64,000 nucleotides of DNA, taken from positions 372,001 through 436,000 of the forward strand of contig NC_082417.1 in the NCBI RefSeq assembly GCF_004011695.2, in the 5' to 3' direction. Both the position numbers and the translations under genes were made by a program. The stretch comes from Ascochyta rabiei. Its lineage: Eukaryota > Ascomycota > Dothideomycetes > Pleosporales > Didymellaceae. Shown here in pieces: positions 11,606 through 23,685 of the stretch (its first letter is position 1; every line of letters begins with the position of its first letter). Below the pieces are notes generated by a model. That model had not been told where the DNA came from. It saw only the letters and a program-made list of their open reading frames with translations, and ran no database searches.

Positions 11606-14600
11606 CACCCCCTTAGCTTTAAGGCCTTATTAAAGCTAGACACAATTAGCTCTTATTGTACCTCTAGGTCAGCAAGCTTTTAGTTAAGTAATTCTATCTA
11701 GGTGTTAGCTGGCTTTCTTCGTTTAGTATGTTTCTTTAGTCCTAGCTGCCTTAGAAAGGTTAACTACTTGCTTGCAGGCAGAGCCTTTATAAGTCTGTTA
11801 GCTAATATCTTAGTAGATAGGATATAGGTTACTGTTATAGTGCCTTTATTTACCTCTTGTTATAGCTAGTAGTTGTAAATGTCTATATGTTGTAGTTTAG
11901 TTTAGAGTTTTAAGACTTCCTTATTAATTAATTAGATAGTCTAGGTATTATTATATTAAATAGTAATTGTTAATTATAAGAGGTGTATGCTAAGTTCTAA
12001 CAATAGTTATAAGATAAAGATAGCTTCTTTAGCTACCTGTGCTAGGGTAAGTAGCTCTGCTTTAGTTGTTAATGTAGTAACTGTGTCTTATTTATTAGCT
12101 CTCTAGGTAATAAGTCCTCTGTATAGTTTAATAGTATATCCTTAGGAGCTCTTCCTATTAAGAGTATTATTAGCAAATAATGCATTACTAGCAACCCCTA
12201 GGTGCTTATTGCCTCTAAAGGTAAGGAATAGGTCTTATGTCCCTTATAGGTATAATAGTACTTAATCTACTACGTTGTAGTGCTGCTGTCTAGGGTTAGT
12301 TAGAAATTATGCCAGCCTAGATGTAGCAAAGGCAATGTTAGGCCTAGTAGTAACCGCAGTAAAGAGGAGAGATCTAATCTTTCTCTAGTATTTGTTAATT
12401 TCTAATGCTGCAGCTTCCCCTTTATTTAGTAGAAGCTTAATACTTAATATTAGTGTGTTGTGTTGTATATCTGTCTTGTCTGCTAGAGAGATAATTTTGT
12501 TAATATATAACGCCTGTAAGAGGAGGATCCTTAGGTTGTCTTAATCTTAGGTTATTTCCACTCCTAGGAACTATTACAGATTGTTTCCCCCTGTAACAGA
12601 GTATTTGTTTGTAATATAGCTAAGGGCCTTATCTGCCTTATATCTTCTAGTTAGGTAATAAGCTATAATAATATTGTCTATATAGAAGAAGATAGTAACT
12701 CTATTCTTAAGTAAGCAGCAGGGTTTATAGGGAACAACTGCGAATCTATAGCTTGTTAGAGTAGATATAAATTCCTTCTGCTAGAGGAGTAGAGAGATTC
12801 TTAGTCTATATAGTGCCTTGTGTAGCTGTAGGACTATACCTAGTTTCTAATACCTGCATAGCATCCTTATATAGACCTCTCTAACAATTAATACATAAAT
12901 AAAGGCGTTTATAACATTAAACTGCTTAAGTTCTAGGTTATATGCTGCTAAAATTGCTATAAGCATTCTAAAGGACCTGCTAGCTAGTGTTGCTGCGTAG
13001 GTATCTTTAGAAGTAATGTTTTATTACTAGTTACCTTAGACTACTAGTCGCGCCTTATATTTAAGTAGGTAGTAGTTCTTATTAAGCTTGTACGTGTATA
13101 CCTATATATAGGTAAGTACCTAGTATCCTACCACCTTAGTCTTTATTAGGGGTACTTTAGACTATAACTTTATAGTCTAATAGCTGCTAAGATATTCTTG
13201 CTTAGCTTCTTTAAACCACTAGTGAAGCGGGTAGTCCTCTAGGTTTAATTGTGCTGTTAGCTCTAGTAAGAGTTAGCTTTAATAAGGCTTAAGCCCTTTT
13301 ATTAGCATTTATTTTAACCTAGCCTTATTAATATTATTGCCCTAGTATGTGCCTATGTATCTACCTTATATGCTAGCTATAAATACAGCTTTCTATAGAA
13401 TAGTTTATAAAGTTCCTTAAGATTACGCTAGCATTAATTCTAACTAATTAGCAGTTAACTAGTGCCACCTGCTAACTCCTAATTAGCTGTTACCTCTTGC
13501 TAACTAGAGTAACAACATCGTGTTTATTAACAACGCAACTAGTAGTAGAGTTAGAGGAGGGGTTAGATATATATGTCTAGCGTTCTGTCTATTATTATAA
13601 CCTAGTTAATCTTCTATAGTATTTAAGTGTGTAATAGTGCTGTTCTTATAGAATAACTAGATTTTAGCCTTATTTTAGGGCAGAGGTAGAAGCTCTACGC
13701 TCCTTGTCTATATTACTATCTCTTTAAGGGTGCTGTGCATAAGATTGTCTACTAGGTCCTAAGTCTAGCTACTAAAGACAGTATCCTTATTAAAGATTAT
13801 ATCTCTTATGCTAATAACTTTTACTAAGGTTAGAATCTATATCTAATATATGTTTAAGGATTAGTATCCTACTAGGTATCCTACCTATGCTCTTAGGTCT
13901 AGTTGCTAGAGTTATAATTTTCCTTAAAGGGTGATACTTGTAAGAGCAAAGGCTTTACATCTATATACTTTTAGATATACCTGGTTTAGTTTCCTACTTT
14001 ATATGTTTAGGCTAGCTAGTTAAGCTATATAGGTAAAGAACACATTATAGGGTGTTTTCTAGTTATTTAATAACCTTAGTGTTTAGTTGTGTAGGTATAC
14101 TACTGCCCTTATAATCTCTAGCTATATTTCCTATAGTAGGTTTACGTCTGAACTTATAGTGCGTGCCTTATCTTTTATTACACCCCCTAAGCGTTTAGCA
14201 CCTCTGTTCTATGCTTAGGTGTCTAGTGTAGAAGGCTTAAGCCTAATTAATTGTGCAGCGCACTATCTTAATACTTCTAGTTTTATTATAGTAATTTTAC
14301 TATTATACTTAATTACCTTAACCTAGATCTTGTATTGTTTTAACAGGAATTGTGTAAGAGTGTCTAGAAAGTAGATAATTGTCTTTTCTAGTTAATTATC
14401 TTTAAAATAGAAGTCCTAGAGGAAGCTAGATTGCCTGTTAACAGTAAGCAATTAGCTCTTTTTCTTAGTAAAGCTTCCTTTTTTATATAAGTAGAAGTTA
14501 ATTACTATGCATTCTCCTAGTCCTTTATTGCTTATTTGTGGTATTTAACTAATTTGCCTCTTAGTCTTAGCTTGTCTGCAAGCATTATGTTAGACTGTAG

Positions 14601-16475
14601 TAATACCCCTAACTCTTACCCCCTAAGATTGTTAGATAAGGTGCTTAATAGTAGCAGCTCTAGGGTGCCCTATTCGCTTATGCTATAGCAGAGCAGTAGC
14701 AGTCTTAGGTGTTTAGCTTTATGTTAATTGTATTACAAATGCTGTCTATAGCTGTTCCCTAAGTACCTACTATCTATATTATTTATCTAAGGATATAATA
14801 GCTGTGTTATCTACTTATCTAAGCTAAGTTAGATCTCCTTTTATGTCCTACCAGAGGCCCTGTTAACGTAGTTATTAGAAAGAGATAAGATTGCAAAGTA
14901 TGTCTAGGCACTATGCTACGTTGTATAGTTTAAGAGTAGTTAGTTAGTTTGTGTTTAATAGATAGAGATAGACAGTGCTATATCCCTATATCTATACCTA
15001 GGAGTTTCCTGCCTATAGGTAGTTGTTTAATGTAGGTAGAGTAAGGTCTTATATCTAGTCCTTGTTATTTATAATATAGATAGTTAATTCTAAGTTAAGG
15101 ATAAAGGAGTTCCTAAGAGGGTAGCTTAGTAGCTCTATATTATATAATTCTTTAACTAGACTTATATTAATTGTTAATATCTTCTGTCCCTGTAGTTATC
15201 CTAGAGGTGCCTCTAGTGTTTAGGATGTTTTAATAGCTAGTGTCTTAGTGCAAGCTTGTTTTGCAGATCTAACCTAATCTTAAAGGTTAGTATTCTATTC
15301 TATCCTAAATTGTACTATCTTATTAATTCTATTACGTAGGGTAAACTATTCTAGTGCTTTATCTTTATAGACGTAGTAGTAATCTTCTAGTCTATAGCGT
15401 TGTCTATAAGTAGGGCATTTTGCTCCTCTAGCTACTGCTGTATCCCCTCTTAGGGACTGCTTAGAAATAGTTATTTAACTAAAGTTCTGTTTTTAATAAG
15501 GTCTTTCCTAACTCCCCTATGTAGTAGGAGTAGATAATGCGTCTTTAATAATATAAGAGGCATCCCTGTTAGTGTCTAGGGTAGATTTACTACTAGTAGC
15601 AAGAGTTAGGTTGTTCCCTGCAGCAAAGGCGCCCCTTTACTGTCTTTCCTTAGGGTAGTACTTACTTATATACTCTTAGAAGCGTTTTATTATTTCTTTA
15701 TAAGTTATGTTTTGTTCTTATCTACTATAGTCCTAGAATATTATTGCCTAGGTTAGCGCTATCTTTATTAATAAATCTAAGAAGTCTTAGATAGTGTCTT
15801 ATATATTATATATTTTAGCAACACCCTCTATTTTAGTGTTAGTTACAGTATAATTATACTTAAGGAGCTAGGTATCCTAGCTCCTAGGTTGTCTTATTAG
15901 TTTAAGGGCTACTAGGTATTAGTAGCGTGCGCGTAATTGTTCTTCTTTAGTATTAATACTAACTATATATTTAAGGCTAATAAGCTATATTTAAATTAAT
16001 TTACCTAGTTAGCAGCAGTTCTTTATAAGGTAAGGTGATACTAAGCTTTAGATAAACATAACTACCTTATCTAGGTTAGCTTGTTCCTTGTAGTAGTCTC
16101 TATCTGCTATCTTATAGGATTTAAGGCAGCTCTTCTAATAGTTATTATCTTCCTTCTATGCCTTTAGTCTGTTAGCTAATAGTTCAGATAGGATTTTAGG
16201 AAGCTAAGGGTTTCCTTGTTTATTATTGCTAAGGGCTAGCCTTCTCTTATAGTTAGTAATGTCTAGGGCGTTAGGCACTTATAGCTTAGTCCTTAGAGGG
16301 ATAGTCTAATTTAGGTCTATCTTCTCCTATACGTCTAGAGAGGCGTAGTAGGTCTGTAGTTAATATAACTAAGGTGTGTAGGTTATGTAATCTATAAGAG
16401 TTATTATTAAATTACGCATAGTTAATAGCAACATATTAAAAGGGTATTTTTAGTAGTGTTAGTAGGACTCTTAAT

Positions 16476-16637
16476 TATTAGATAATATGCTTAATGTGCA
16501 AAGATAATAATAAAGGTTATTAATTAATAATTATCTGTCTTAATGGCTCATTTTATGTGTGTGTGCCGCTAGCCCCTAAGTTAACCAAGGTTAACCCCAA
16601 AACCCCAACTTGGCTCGGCAAGGTCGGTTATCTGACA
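16476..16637 (-). repeat. Copia 5' LTR (162 bp)
   Basis: Same length and order as 11444-11605, starting TATTAGAT (a G-to-A change from TGTTAGAT) and ending ATCTGACA. The two LTRs differ mainly at C/T and G/A positions: one copy keeps GGCTCGGCAAGGTCGG where the other has the T/A forms. Divergence therefore reflects RIP more than age. Confidence 0.92.
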
Positions 16638-16966
16638 AGCGTGCTCCTTAAGCCTCAGCGTCAGCCTAGTAATAAGCCAGCTAACAGCCAAGGTCTGCCA
16701 CGTGGCCACACACTAGACCTCCCAGCAGCAACAGCGTAGCAGCTAAAGGGCCCTGCCTTACGCTTCAGCCAAATTGGCTGGCCTAGCTGCCTAGGAGTAG
16801 TGGCAGGTAAGGATTAAACCTGCAACCTGCACACGCTCCTAGGATCTAATGGATTACTCTGTAAGGGCTTAGCTTGAACCCACCTAAGCCACACGGACCA
16901 AAAAGGTACAGTAATCCATCAGATGGATTGACTGGGGTTTAAACAGTATGAATACCTATAACAAGA
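16638..16966. repeat. Right half of the locus interrupted by Copia, with third repeat copy
   Basis: Relatively GC-rich, little-mutated sequence following the AGCGT duplication. Bases about 16885-16966 match 11139-11236 in the same orientation (lead GGGCTTAGCTTGAACCCACC), giving a direct repeat around the pre-insertion locus. No open frame or RNA gene is recognisable. Confidence 0.6.
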
Positions 16967-17369
16967 CTAGTAACTTTACCTATTTATCTTATACTACTAA
17001 GATAACTAGTCTAAACTCTTCCTATTTATTAATTGTGCCTAACTTACTCTACTATATTCCTTAATTAGAATATTGCTTTACTAAGCTATCTATAGTAGTA
17101 AGCCTATATAGAGTTAGGATTAGAATAGGGCTAATTTAGGTATAAACCTAGTTAAGAACCTTAATTATAAGGATGCCTTAGTATTAGCTACCTATATATA
17201 TAACGCCTAGAAGCTAGCTAAAGAAAATATAAAGAATACTTAAGACTATATACGCTTTGTAGTTAATAGCTACTATTACCCTATAAACTAGACTGTTAGT
17301 AATAAGGTGTATCTTTCTACCTAGAACTTGAAAATAGAGCAACTAAGCTAGAAGCTAACTAATAAGTAG
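16967..17369. other. AT-rich, no recognisable feature
   Basis: RIP-like DNA between the Copia target locus and the foldback element. No frame, LTR or repeat is recognisable. Confidence 0.5.
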
Positions 17370-17931
17370 GTGTTAAGGCCACGGCTCTGCCCACCGTGCC
17401 AAGCATGCCAAAAAGGTAACAATGCTCACTTTAATAGTGAGACAGCGGCCAGAACAGTACTTATTTGCCATTACAGGTTAGAGGTGGACGCATCCACATG
17501 CCTAAGGCTAAGAGTAAGGCTGAGAGCCTAACAGTAGGAGGGTCCCTTTAAAGTCCTAGAGTAGGTAGGTTACTTATATTATTTAAAACTTCTACTAGGC
17601 TTAAAAATATATAATATATTTGCTCTAAACGTCTTATATAAGGATATAACTAACCCCCTACCTAGATAAGAAGCTCTAAAACCTACAGGTATCCCTATCT
17701 AAGGCGTAGAAGAATAGGAAGTTGAAGAAATTTTAGCTAGTAAGATTATCTGCTAAATGTTAGGCTCTCGGCCTCAGACTCTCAGTCTCAGGCATGTGGA
17801 TGCGTCCACCTCTGACCTGTAGGAAGCCTTAGGGCAAATAAGTACTATTCTGGCCGCAGTCTCACTATTAAAGTGAGCATTGTTACCTTTTTGGCATGCT
17901 GGCACAGTGGGCAGAGCCGTGGCCTTAACAC
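17370..17931. mobile_element. Foldback / MITE-like element with long inverted arms
   Basis: A left arm at about 17370-17533 and a right arm at about 17757-17931 are reverse complements over 160-170 bp. The outer ends are GTGTTAAGGCC and GGCCTTAACAC. The arms are GC-rich (they contain GGCTCTGCCCAC and GTGGACGCATCCAC) against an AT-rich, RIP-mutated spacer of about 220 bp. No transposase frame is present, so the element would be non-autonomous. Flanking bases suggest at most a short TA-type target duplication that I cannot confirm. A large RNA hairpin from a decayed inverted duplication is the alternative. Confidence 0.75.
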
Positions 17932-19340
17932 TAAAAGCTTAAGTACTGTGTAAGCTAGGTTAGCTATAACCTAGACCTAACCTAGTATCCTGTAGAGAAC
18001 TTTACAGGAGCTCTATATAAGGTAAGGTTATACTATAATAAGTACCCTAATCAACCTAGGTCTCTAAAGGTACTAACTAAGTAGATTAAAGTATAGGAAG
18101 AAGGCTAGGAGATTTAGTAAGTATAAAGATATCTTAATTTATAAAAGGATAAAGGAAATCTATTAAGGCTAAAACGTCTCTAACTACATTATATATTAAA
18201 AAGATAAAAAAAAAAGAATAAAAAAGAGAACCCTTCTTACTATATAAATAAGGAAACCCTCTTATAGTCCTTTAATATTACTTATAATAAAGTTACTATT
18301 AGCTAGGATATCTAGCTTATTAGCACTACCCTTCTTCTTAGGAAGTAGAGCAGGTGCTGGCGTTGCTAACACCTCTCTAACTCTAGTGCCTTAACAGACT
18401 ATCTCTTATTACAGCTTAACTACCTTTCTAGTTAACACCCCTATATTCTCTACTAACTCTACTATCCTTCTTTTCTCTAACACCTCTTTCTTAGTTAGGC
18501 TAATATAGTACTAGTGTAGTATTATATTAGTAGTAGAGACTTCTTTAAGCTAGGTAGTTACTACCTATACTATACTTACTAGATTCTTTACTAACTCTAT
18601 AATAACATGCTAGGCATTCTACCTTAACTCTACTACCTCTGCTACTAACTCTATATCTTCCTCTTCCTTTCTTACCTACTACCTCTATATAGTAAGGTTA
18701 CCTAAAAAAGCTACATATTCTAGACTAGCGTAAACTAGAACCTAGAAACTATTAGTATAAGGTAAGAATAGAAAAAGATTATACTTACTAGGTAATACTT
18801 CTTATTTTTAAGTGTATAATAAGCACACTTAGATAATAACACCTTAAGAAAGCTATAATTAACCTTCTTCCCTCTTATAAAGGCGTAAACTAAATAAATA
18901 TAAATAACCCTATAGGCCTCTATAAGAGCTCTAGGTAGGACTAGTATTAGTATAGTAACTAAGTAATAAGCCTATAATTATTAGTAAGAATATAAGGCAG
19001 TATAGTAGGTATACTTATAGTAAGAAATAGTATCTATTATAGTAAGAAAAGGTATAAAAACTATCTGTTTATATACACACACAACGCACCTAGATAATAA
19101 TAATAATAATAAAAAGATAGCGTATTAAATAACAAAAGAATTAGCTTATTTTTAGTTTAAAATTAGGCAATAATATTATAGGTAAGAAAGAGTTATTTTT
19201 ACTTTAGATAAAAATAATAATATAAAATTAAAATAATATAATAGTAAGCTATTTATACTCTAAAATAACACTAAATAGGTATAATCCTACTAGAGGATAA
19301 TAATATAGATTTTTATATATATTAGAATAATCTGCCTATA
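17932..19340. mobile_element. AT-rich remnant with minus-strand gag-like coiled frame
   Basis: On the minus strand from about 18720 to 18190 one frame shows a charged, helix-prone protein (segments such as LVEVVELR, ELVENIGVLTRK) with stops mainly at glutamine positions. Further left, near 18200-17990, another segment reads on the plus strand. The family is not recognised; a structural protein of a retroelement is likely. The rest is short AT-rich simple sequence, such as the TAA run near 19099-19112. Confidence 0.4.
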
Positions 19341-19870
19341 TAAGAGGGGGGGTAGTATAATATACTAGTTACCTAAAGCCTTATCTAATTTCTCTCTAAC
19401 CTATTACTAACTTAGTGCTGTTATATCTGTGTCTACCCTACACCCTAGGCTATTACTCTAATTCTTTCTAACTCTTATAAGGTATAAAAGGCATAAGGTT
19501 AACAGGTATAGAGAGCTAGTTTTTAAGTATTCTTTTATATAAGACCTATAGAAATAGAACAATTCTTTGTATAAACTATCCTAGTGCTCCTATACACCTT
19601 GTAGCAGATACCTACCCCTTTTAGAGACTTCTATTATCCTACGTTGTTACACTATAGGGCTAGTCAGCCTAGACTATATAAAGGTGTTAGAGGTTATTGC
19701 TAATACATAAGTAATTAGTCTTGTTACTACATAGTATATACTATGTACCTTAATACACCTGCTATTCTCTTTAACTATATCCTCCCTTGTAATCGCCTTG
19801 TACACTCTTTACAACTACTACACTATAAATTTTTACAATAATAGCTGTTGTAGGTGGCTTAATAGCCTTA
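19341..19870 (+). repeat. LTR of Gypsy family 1, plus orientation
   Basis: A purine tract (AGAGGGGGGGTAG, about 19341-19353) is followed by about 500 bp whose distal part (19651-19815) is the inverted partner of 2157-2314. The shared part includes the TATA-like CTATATAAAG at about 19675. A polypurine tract followed by an LTR is the 3' end layout of a plus-strand retroelement. The exact outer boundary is unclear. It marks the edge of the transposon block. Confidence 0.6.
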
Positions 19871-20255
19871 CTTAGTTTTAACGCGTTTTGGTGTTGGCGT
19901 GCATTACGCGAATCCGTGCATCACGCGCACGGACATGGTATTGGTGGATATTTTCTTTGCACAAGTCTTGCCTTTTGCAATACCCCGGACGCCACCCCGG
20001 ATCCTGAACCTGGAAACATGGGGTTGAAATTCTTCCTGCTTTGGCCTGCGGTGTATGCCACTATATCTTAGCTGCAAGATTCGGGGTAATTGCACCTCTG
20101 GCGCACAGCTCCGCAGTGCCCGCCTACAATGGCGAGGTATCTTGTAAGCATGCCTACCAACATCTCCTACTGATCTCAACTGCATCAATCCTGCCCAAAC
20201 CTCTTCCCCAGCGTAAAACTACATACAATCTTCTCCACAGCTTTTAGGTGTCACA

Positions 20256-22022
20256 ATGAGGTGTCGGACTTTCCATCTGTTCGGTGGGCTTGCACTCACA
20301 ATCGCTGCCGTCCAGCAACCGCTTGTGGAGTCCCAGGCAGGTATCTTTCACGGCCGTTACCTCCCCGAATTCCAACAGGATCTTTACCTGGGCATTAAGT
20401 ATGCGCCCAAGCCGGAGCGATTCGCGCCCGCCGCGTTGAGTAACGACACACCAAAAACACACTTCAATGTAACCCGTTATGGGCTTGACTGTATCGGCTA
20501 TGGCTCAGACACCACGCGATTGGTCAAAGAAGGTTGGACAGAGCTTGGCGAAGACTGCTTGCATCTGAATATTATCGTACCGAAGACAAAACAGAAGAAC
20601 TTGCCAGTGCTTTTGTGGATCTATGGCGGTGGATGGCAACAGGGCGCTACAAGCGATCCACGGTGAGCATGGCGTTCTTAGCTTGGACATATCTTAATTG
20701 ACACTGAACATTTTACAGATATAATATGAGCTACGTTGTTGAGCAATCTGTACTGAATCACAAGCCCCTAATCGGTATCTCGATCAATTACCGACTGGCG
20801 GCGTTTGGTTTCGTCTCAAGCGCCGAGATCACTACGGAGGGTGCACAGAATCTGGGTCTGCGTGATCAGCGTCTGGCAATGCAATGGGTAAACAAGCATA
20901 TCTCTTCATTTGGCGGTAATCCAGAGAAAGTTACGATCTGGGGTGAAAGTGCAGGTGCGTACTCAGTTGGCGACCACATAAACGCATACGAGGGTGACAA
21001 TGGTGGTCTCTTCTGGGCTGCGATACTGGAAAGCGGAGGTGCTGTCGGTCCGCCACTGAATGGGACAGACTGGTACGAAAGCATGTACAAGAACCTCACT
21101 GCTTCGGTCGGCTGCGCAAACTCAACAAATACACTCCAGTGTCTACGTCAAGTACCCTACGAGAAGATTGCACCTTACGGATACGTGGGCCTCGAATGGT
21201 TCCACGTCATCGACGGTACATTCATTCCTCGTTACAGCCGGGAGTCTCTCCTCCTCGGCAAGTTTGCAAAAGTTCCACTGATACTGGGCACCAACACGGA
21301 TGAAGGATTTGGGGTGAATGGGGTGAACACAGATGCGCAAGCCATCGAACAATTGCTGACCTCAAAGCGGTGGAACTTGGATGAAGAGCAAGCTCGACGC
21401 ATACTTGAGCTTTACCCAAATGACCCATCACTAGGGGAGCCATATGGCTGGGGTAACAGGACCTGGCCTGAGAACGGGCTACAGTACAAAAGATACCAAA
21501 GTATCGCGACTGACCTAACCATGTATGCGCCGAGAAGGCTGTTAGCAGAAAAAATGAGCGACTACGTTGAGAACGTATACTCTTACCGGTGGGATGCCCC
21601 GAAATTCAACACCACGCCAAGTAGCATCGGCGTCAATCACTTTTCGGAAGTGTGTATATCAGAAGACGACTTGATCCGGTACCTTCACTGATTCATCACA
21701 GATCCCATTTGTCTTTGGCAATACTGAGCAGCAGATCACACCGCTCGGTGATAGCACAGCCAATTTAAAACTTTCTAGCTTGGTCATCAGGATGTGGACA
21801 TCATTCGCCTATGATCTAGATCCTAATGGACATGGCAGTAGGTTAGGAAAACCATGACTATGATGTAGCATGCTCACGTACCGCACAGTCTCGAACGTGG
21901 ATCGATGGCCACAGTATGGAAACAGCACGTCAAACTTCGTCTTCCGCAACGATCGAAGCTACATCGAGAAAGACAACGACAGAGCTGAGGGCGTGGCTTA
22001 CATCAACACTCTGGTACGCTAG
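20256..22022 (+). CDS. Carboxylesterase type B (cholinesterase-like), likely secreted
   Basis: Alpha/beta-hydrolase that cleaves carboxylic esters. Proposed exons are 20256-20662, 20719-21649, 21702-21837 and 21889-22022 (introns 56, 52 and 51 bp), giving 535 aa, the normal family length. An N-terminal hydrophobic segment (LFGGLALTIAAV) suggests a signal peptide. The oxyanion region reads WIYGGGWQQG. The nucleophile is in WGESAGAYS (Ser about residue 213), the acid is probably the Glu of TNTDEGFG, and the histidine is in GVNHFSEIPFVFG, which is complete only after splicing. The last exon reads FVFRNDRSYIE, typical of the family end. It is the first gene after the transposon block and faces away from it; the upstream 390 bp are not visibly RIP-mutated. 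Substrate cannot be told from sequence. Confidence 0.88.
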
Positions 22023-22733
22023 TATGTTATTCGCAACTGTCAGTGCTTATTGCTTTGCCGCTGAGACCTGTGAATCCAACTGCTGGACGTCCGCATGCGA
22101 AGCTGAATTCTGGCGTGCTTCCAGATAATACAGCGGCATCTTTAGTTTGGATGTAGAAGAAAACGAACTAGGGGATAAACACACAGGCTCGTAGCTTCTA
22201 CCATCTATATTTGAAAGAATGCTCTTAGAGAAGGGCGGGGCACATTGATGGTTGGCCCAACATGAGGAATACAATACATGTGGTGGTTCCTGGGCGGGCT
22301 CTATTCTCTTCGCTTTCTCTAGGAGACTGTGATGCTGTTGTAACGGCTTCATTGAAGGCTGGCAGTGCCTGGGGGAAGACTTCGTGATCTAGATGGACGT
22401 TGCTTTGTCTATGGTTCGGCGCTGATCTCCAGCCAAAAGATGACTTGGAGTCTGAGTTTGGGTCAAGTTCATAGCATGTGTGTATAGCTGAGAACACGGT
22501 ATGGGTTGTCAAGGTAAGACCAGCTTGTACTATGAGCAGAAAATGGACTTCGTAAAGTGCAGGAAGAAAAGAAACGCGGTTACCAGCAACTCGATCACTT
22601 GCTGAGTATGCTTTGAGGAAGAAAAATGGGAGATGCACAAAGCGAAGAATGGTGTATGAGACATGCCTGGAAATGAGCAGTCTCCTGGCCAGATCTGAGG
22701 GTGACAGACCCCACAAGCCCGGAGATTGACGCA
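22023..22733. other. Intergenic, between convergent 3' ends
   Basis: About 710 bp between the carboxylesterase and UBC6 stop codons. Overlapping short frames lack homology or codon bias. Presumably the 3' untranslated regions of both genes. Confidence 0.6.
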
Positions 22734-23685
22734 CTATAGTATGTCAAATTTCTTGATGACCATAAAAAGCAGCATGGCGACGACACCCCAGATGCAAGCA
22801 TCAATCCAGGCCAGTGATCGATTGGGACTTTGCTGGACCACCTGTTGCAGAGGTGGAACCGGCACTGTCCTAGTGGGTCTGAGTGTTGGCATGCTCGCGA
22901 TTGCTGGCGCCACAACGGGTTCTGTGGCCGGTGACTGAAGCGCCGCATCTTGGCTCGAGAGCTCAGGTCGGACTTGGAACTCGACGGCTTTGCTCTTCCC
23001 CTTGTCCAGCTTCTCAGCCTCAGCCTCGTCTTTCTTGCCTAGCTCATCTCGATACGCAAGTCTCAACTCTTCAGGAACCTCGTCTTCTTTTCTAATACCA
23101 TCCTGCTCCTCAGTTGCCTTGACAGCCTCTTCCCTCTCTTTCATAATCTCATCGTTGCTCTTCCCGCACGCCGCACAAGCCCACTTGCCGCTGTCACGCG
23201 CCATCCTCTCCCTCTCATCCTTGCTACACTCGAGACCACCCAATTGGCCCTTCGCATCGGTGTCCATGAAGCTTCTTATGGCGACCAGTGCCGTCCTCAC
23301 GCCCCATGCTGGCTGCCACGTTTCTTCATGGTGTCCCGATATACTAAGGCAGATCTCGCGATTGACTTCGAATCGTCCTGTAGGTGTGAGGAAGCGGAAA
23401 GACGGCGGCCGCAGGGGGTACTGTGGCGGCAGTATTATGCGGCCGTGGTAGATGCCGCCAGCGTATGCAGAGGGGGCGGGTGGGCCTCGGATTGTGAAAT
23501 GCCATTCGAAGATGTTGTCCTCTAGGGGTTCAGCATGATAGTCTTGTGATGGGGAGCTGGAGAGCTCGGAAGCTTCTTTTACTGAGCTGGGTTAGAGGCA
23601 TGTAAGGGGGGTTGGAAGGTGAGTCAAGCATACATATGCGTTTGATGGTTGGATTTTTGGTGTTGAACTGCCCTTTGGTGGACAT
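22734..23685 (-). CDS. UBC6: Ubiquitin-conjugating enzyme E2, Ubc6/UBE2J2 type (ERAD, tail-anchored)
   Basis: E2 enzyme of endoplasmic-reticulum-associated degradation, accepting ubiquitin on a cysteine and passing it on with a membrane E3. Exon 1 is 23685-23634 and exon 2 is 23581-22734. The 52-bp intron splits a leucine codon so that KRI is followed by LKEASEL, giving 299 aa. The UBC fold covers about residues 8-150. The active Cys is about residue 95 in NREICLSISGHH, and TPTGRF stands where ordinary E2s have HPN, as is usual for Ubc6. A charged linker follows (about 170-240), then a C-terminal membrane anchor (WGVVAMLLFMVI) for ER insertion with the catalytic domain in the cytosol. The start MSTKGQFNTK fits the family. 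Confidence 0.93.

Larger units (their letters stand above)
11444..16637 (-). mobile_element. Copia LTR retrotransposon, structurally complete, RIP-killed
   Basis: A 5,194-bp element with 162-bp LTRs at both ends and a perfect 5-bp target-site duplication, AGCGT (11439-11443 and 16638-16642). Coding direction is minus. Near 12680 the minus strand reads FFYIDNIIIA, a RIP-altered form of the Copia reverse transcriptase motif YVDDI. The RNase H end near 11890-11720 reads HIDIYNY..., ILANRLIKALP and TFLRQL, the Copia C-terminus. A purine-rich tract (AAGGGGGTG on the minus strand) adjoins the left LTR, as expected for a polypurine tract before the 3' LTR. Gag, protease and integrase should occupy about 16400-13400 but are too degraded to bound. 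Many stops; not autonomous. Confidence 0.92.
1..19870. other. AT-rich, RIP-mutated transposon block
   Basis: This block is dominated by T and A, with TpA far more common than CpA or TpG, and with TAA/TAG stops every few codons in all frames. When the old frames are read, most stops sit where glutamine codons (CAA, CAG) are expected. That is the mark of repeat-induced point mutation acting on repeated DNA during the fungal sexual cycle. No open frame longer than about 60 codons survives. The block ends abruptly near 19,870, where normal genic composition starts about 390 bp before the carboxylesterase start codon. The composition judgement is by eye, not by a computed RIP index. Confidence 0.93.

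Noticed and set aside
11492..11683. Small frame starting in the Copia LTR (and its twin at 16557-16739)
   Set aside because: Arises from the LTR sequence itself, shared by both copies; no protein features.
1..19870. Host gene or biosynthetic cluster hidden in the AT-rich block
   Set aside because: All decodable stretches are retroelement proteins or unassignable. No non-transposon domain was recognised on either strand.
22225..22734. A 169-codon minus-strand frame just downstream of UBC6
   Set aside because: Likely the UBC6 3' UTR; composition and residues show no protein-like pattern.
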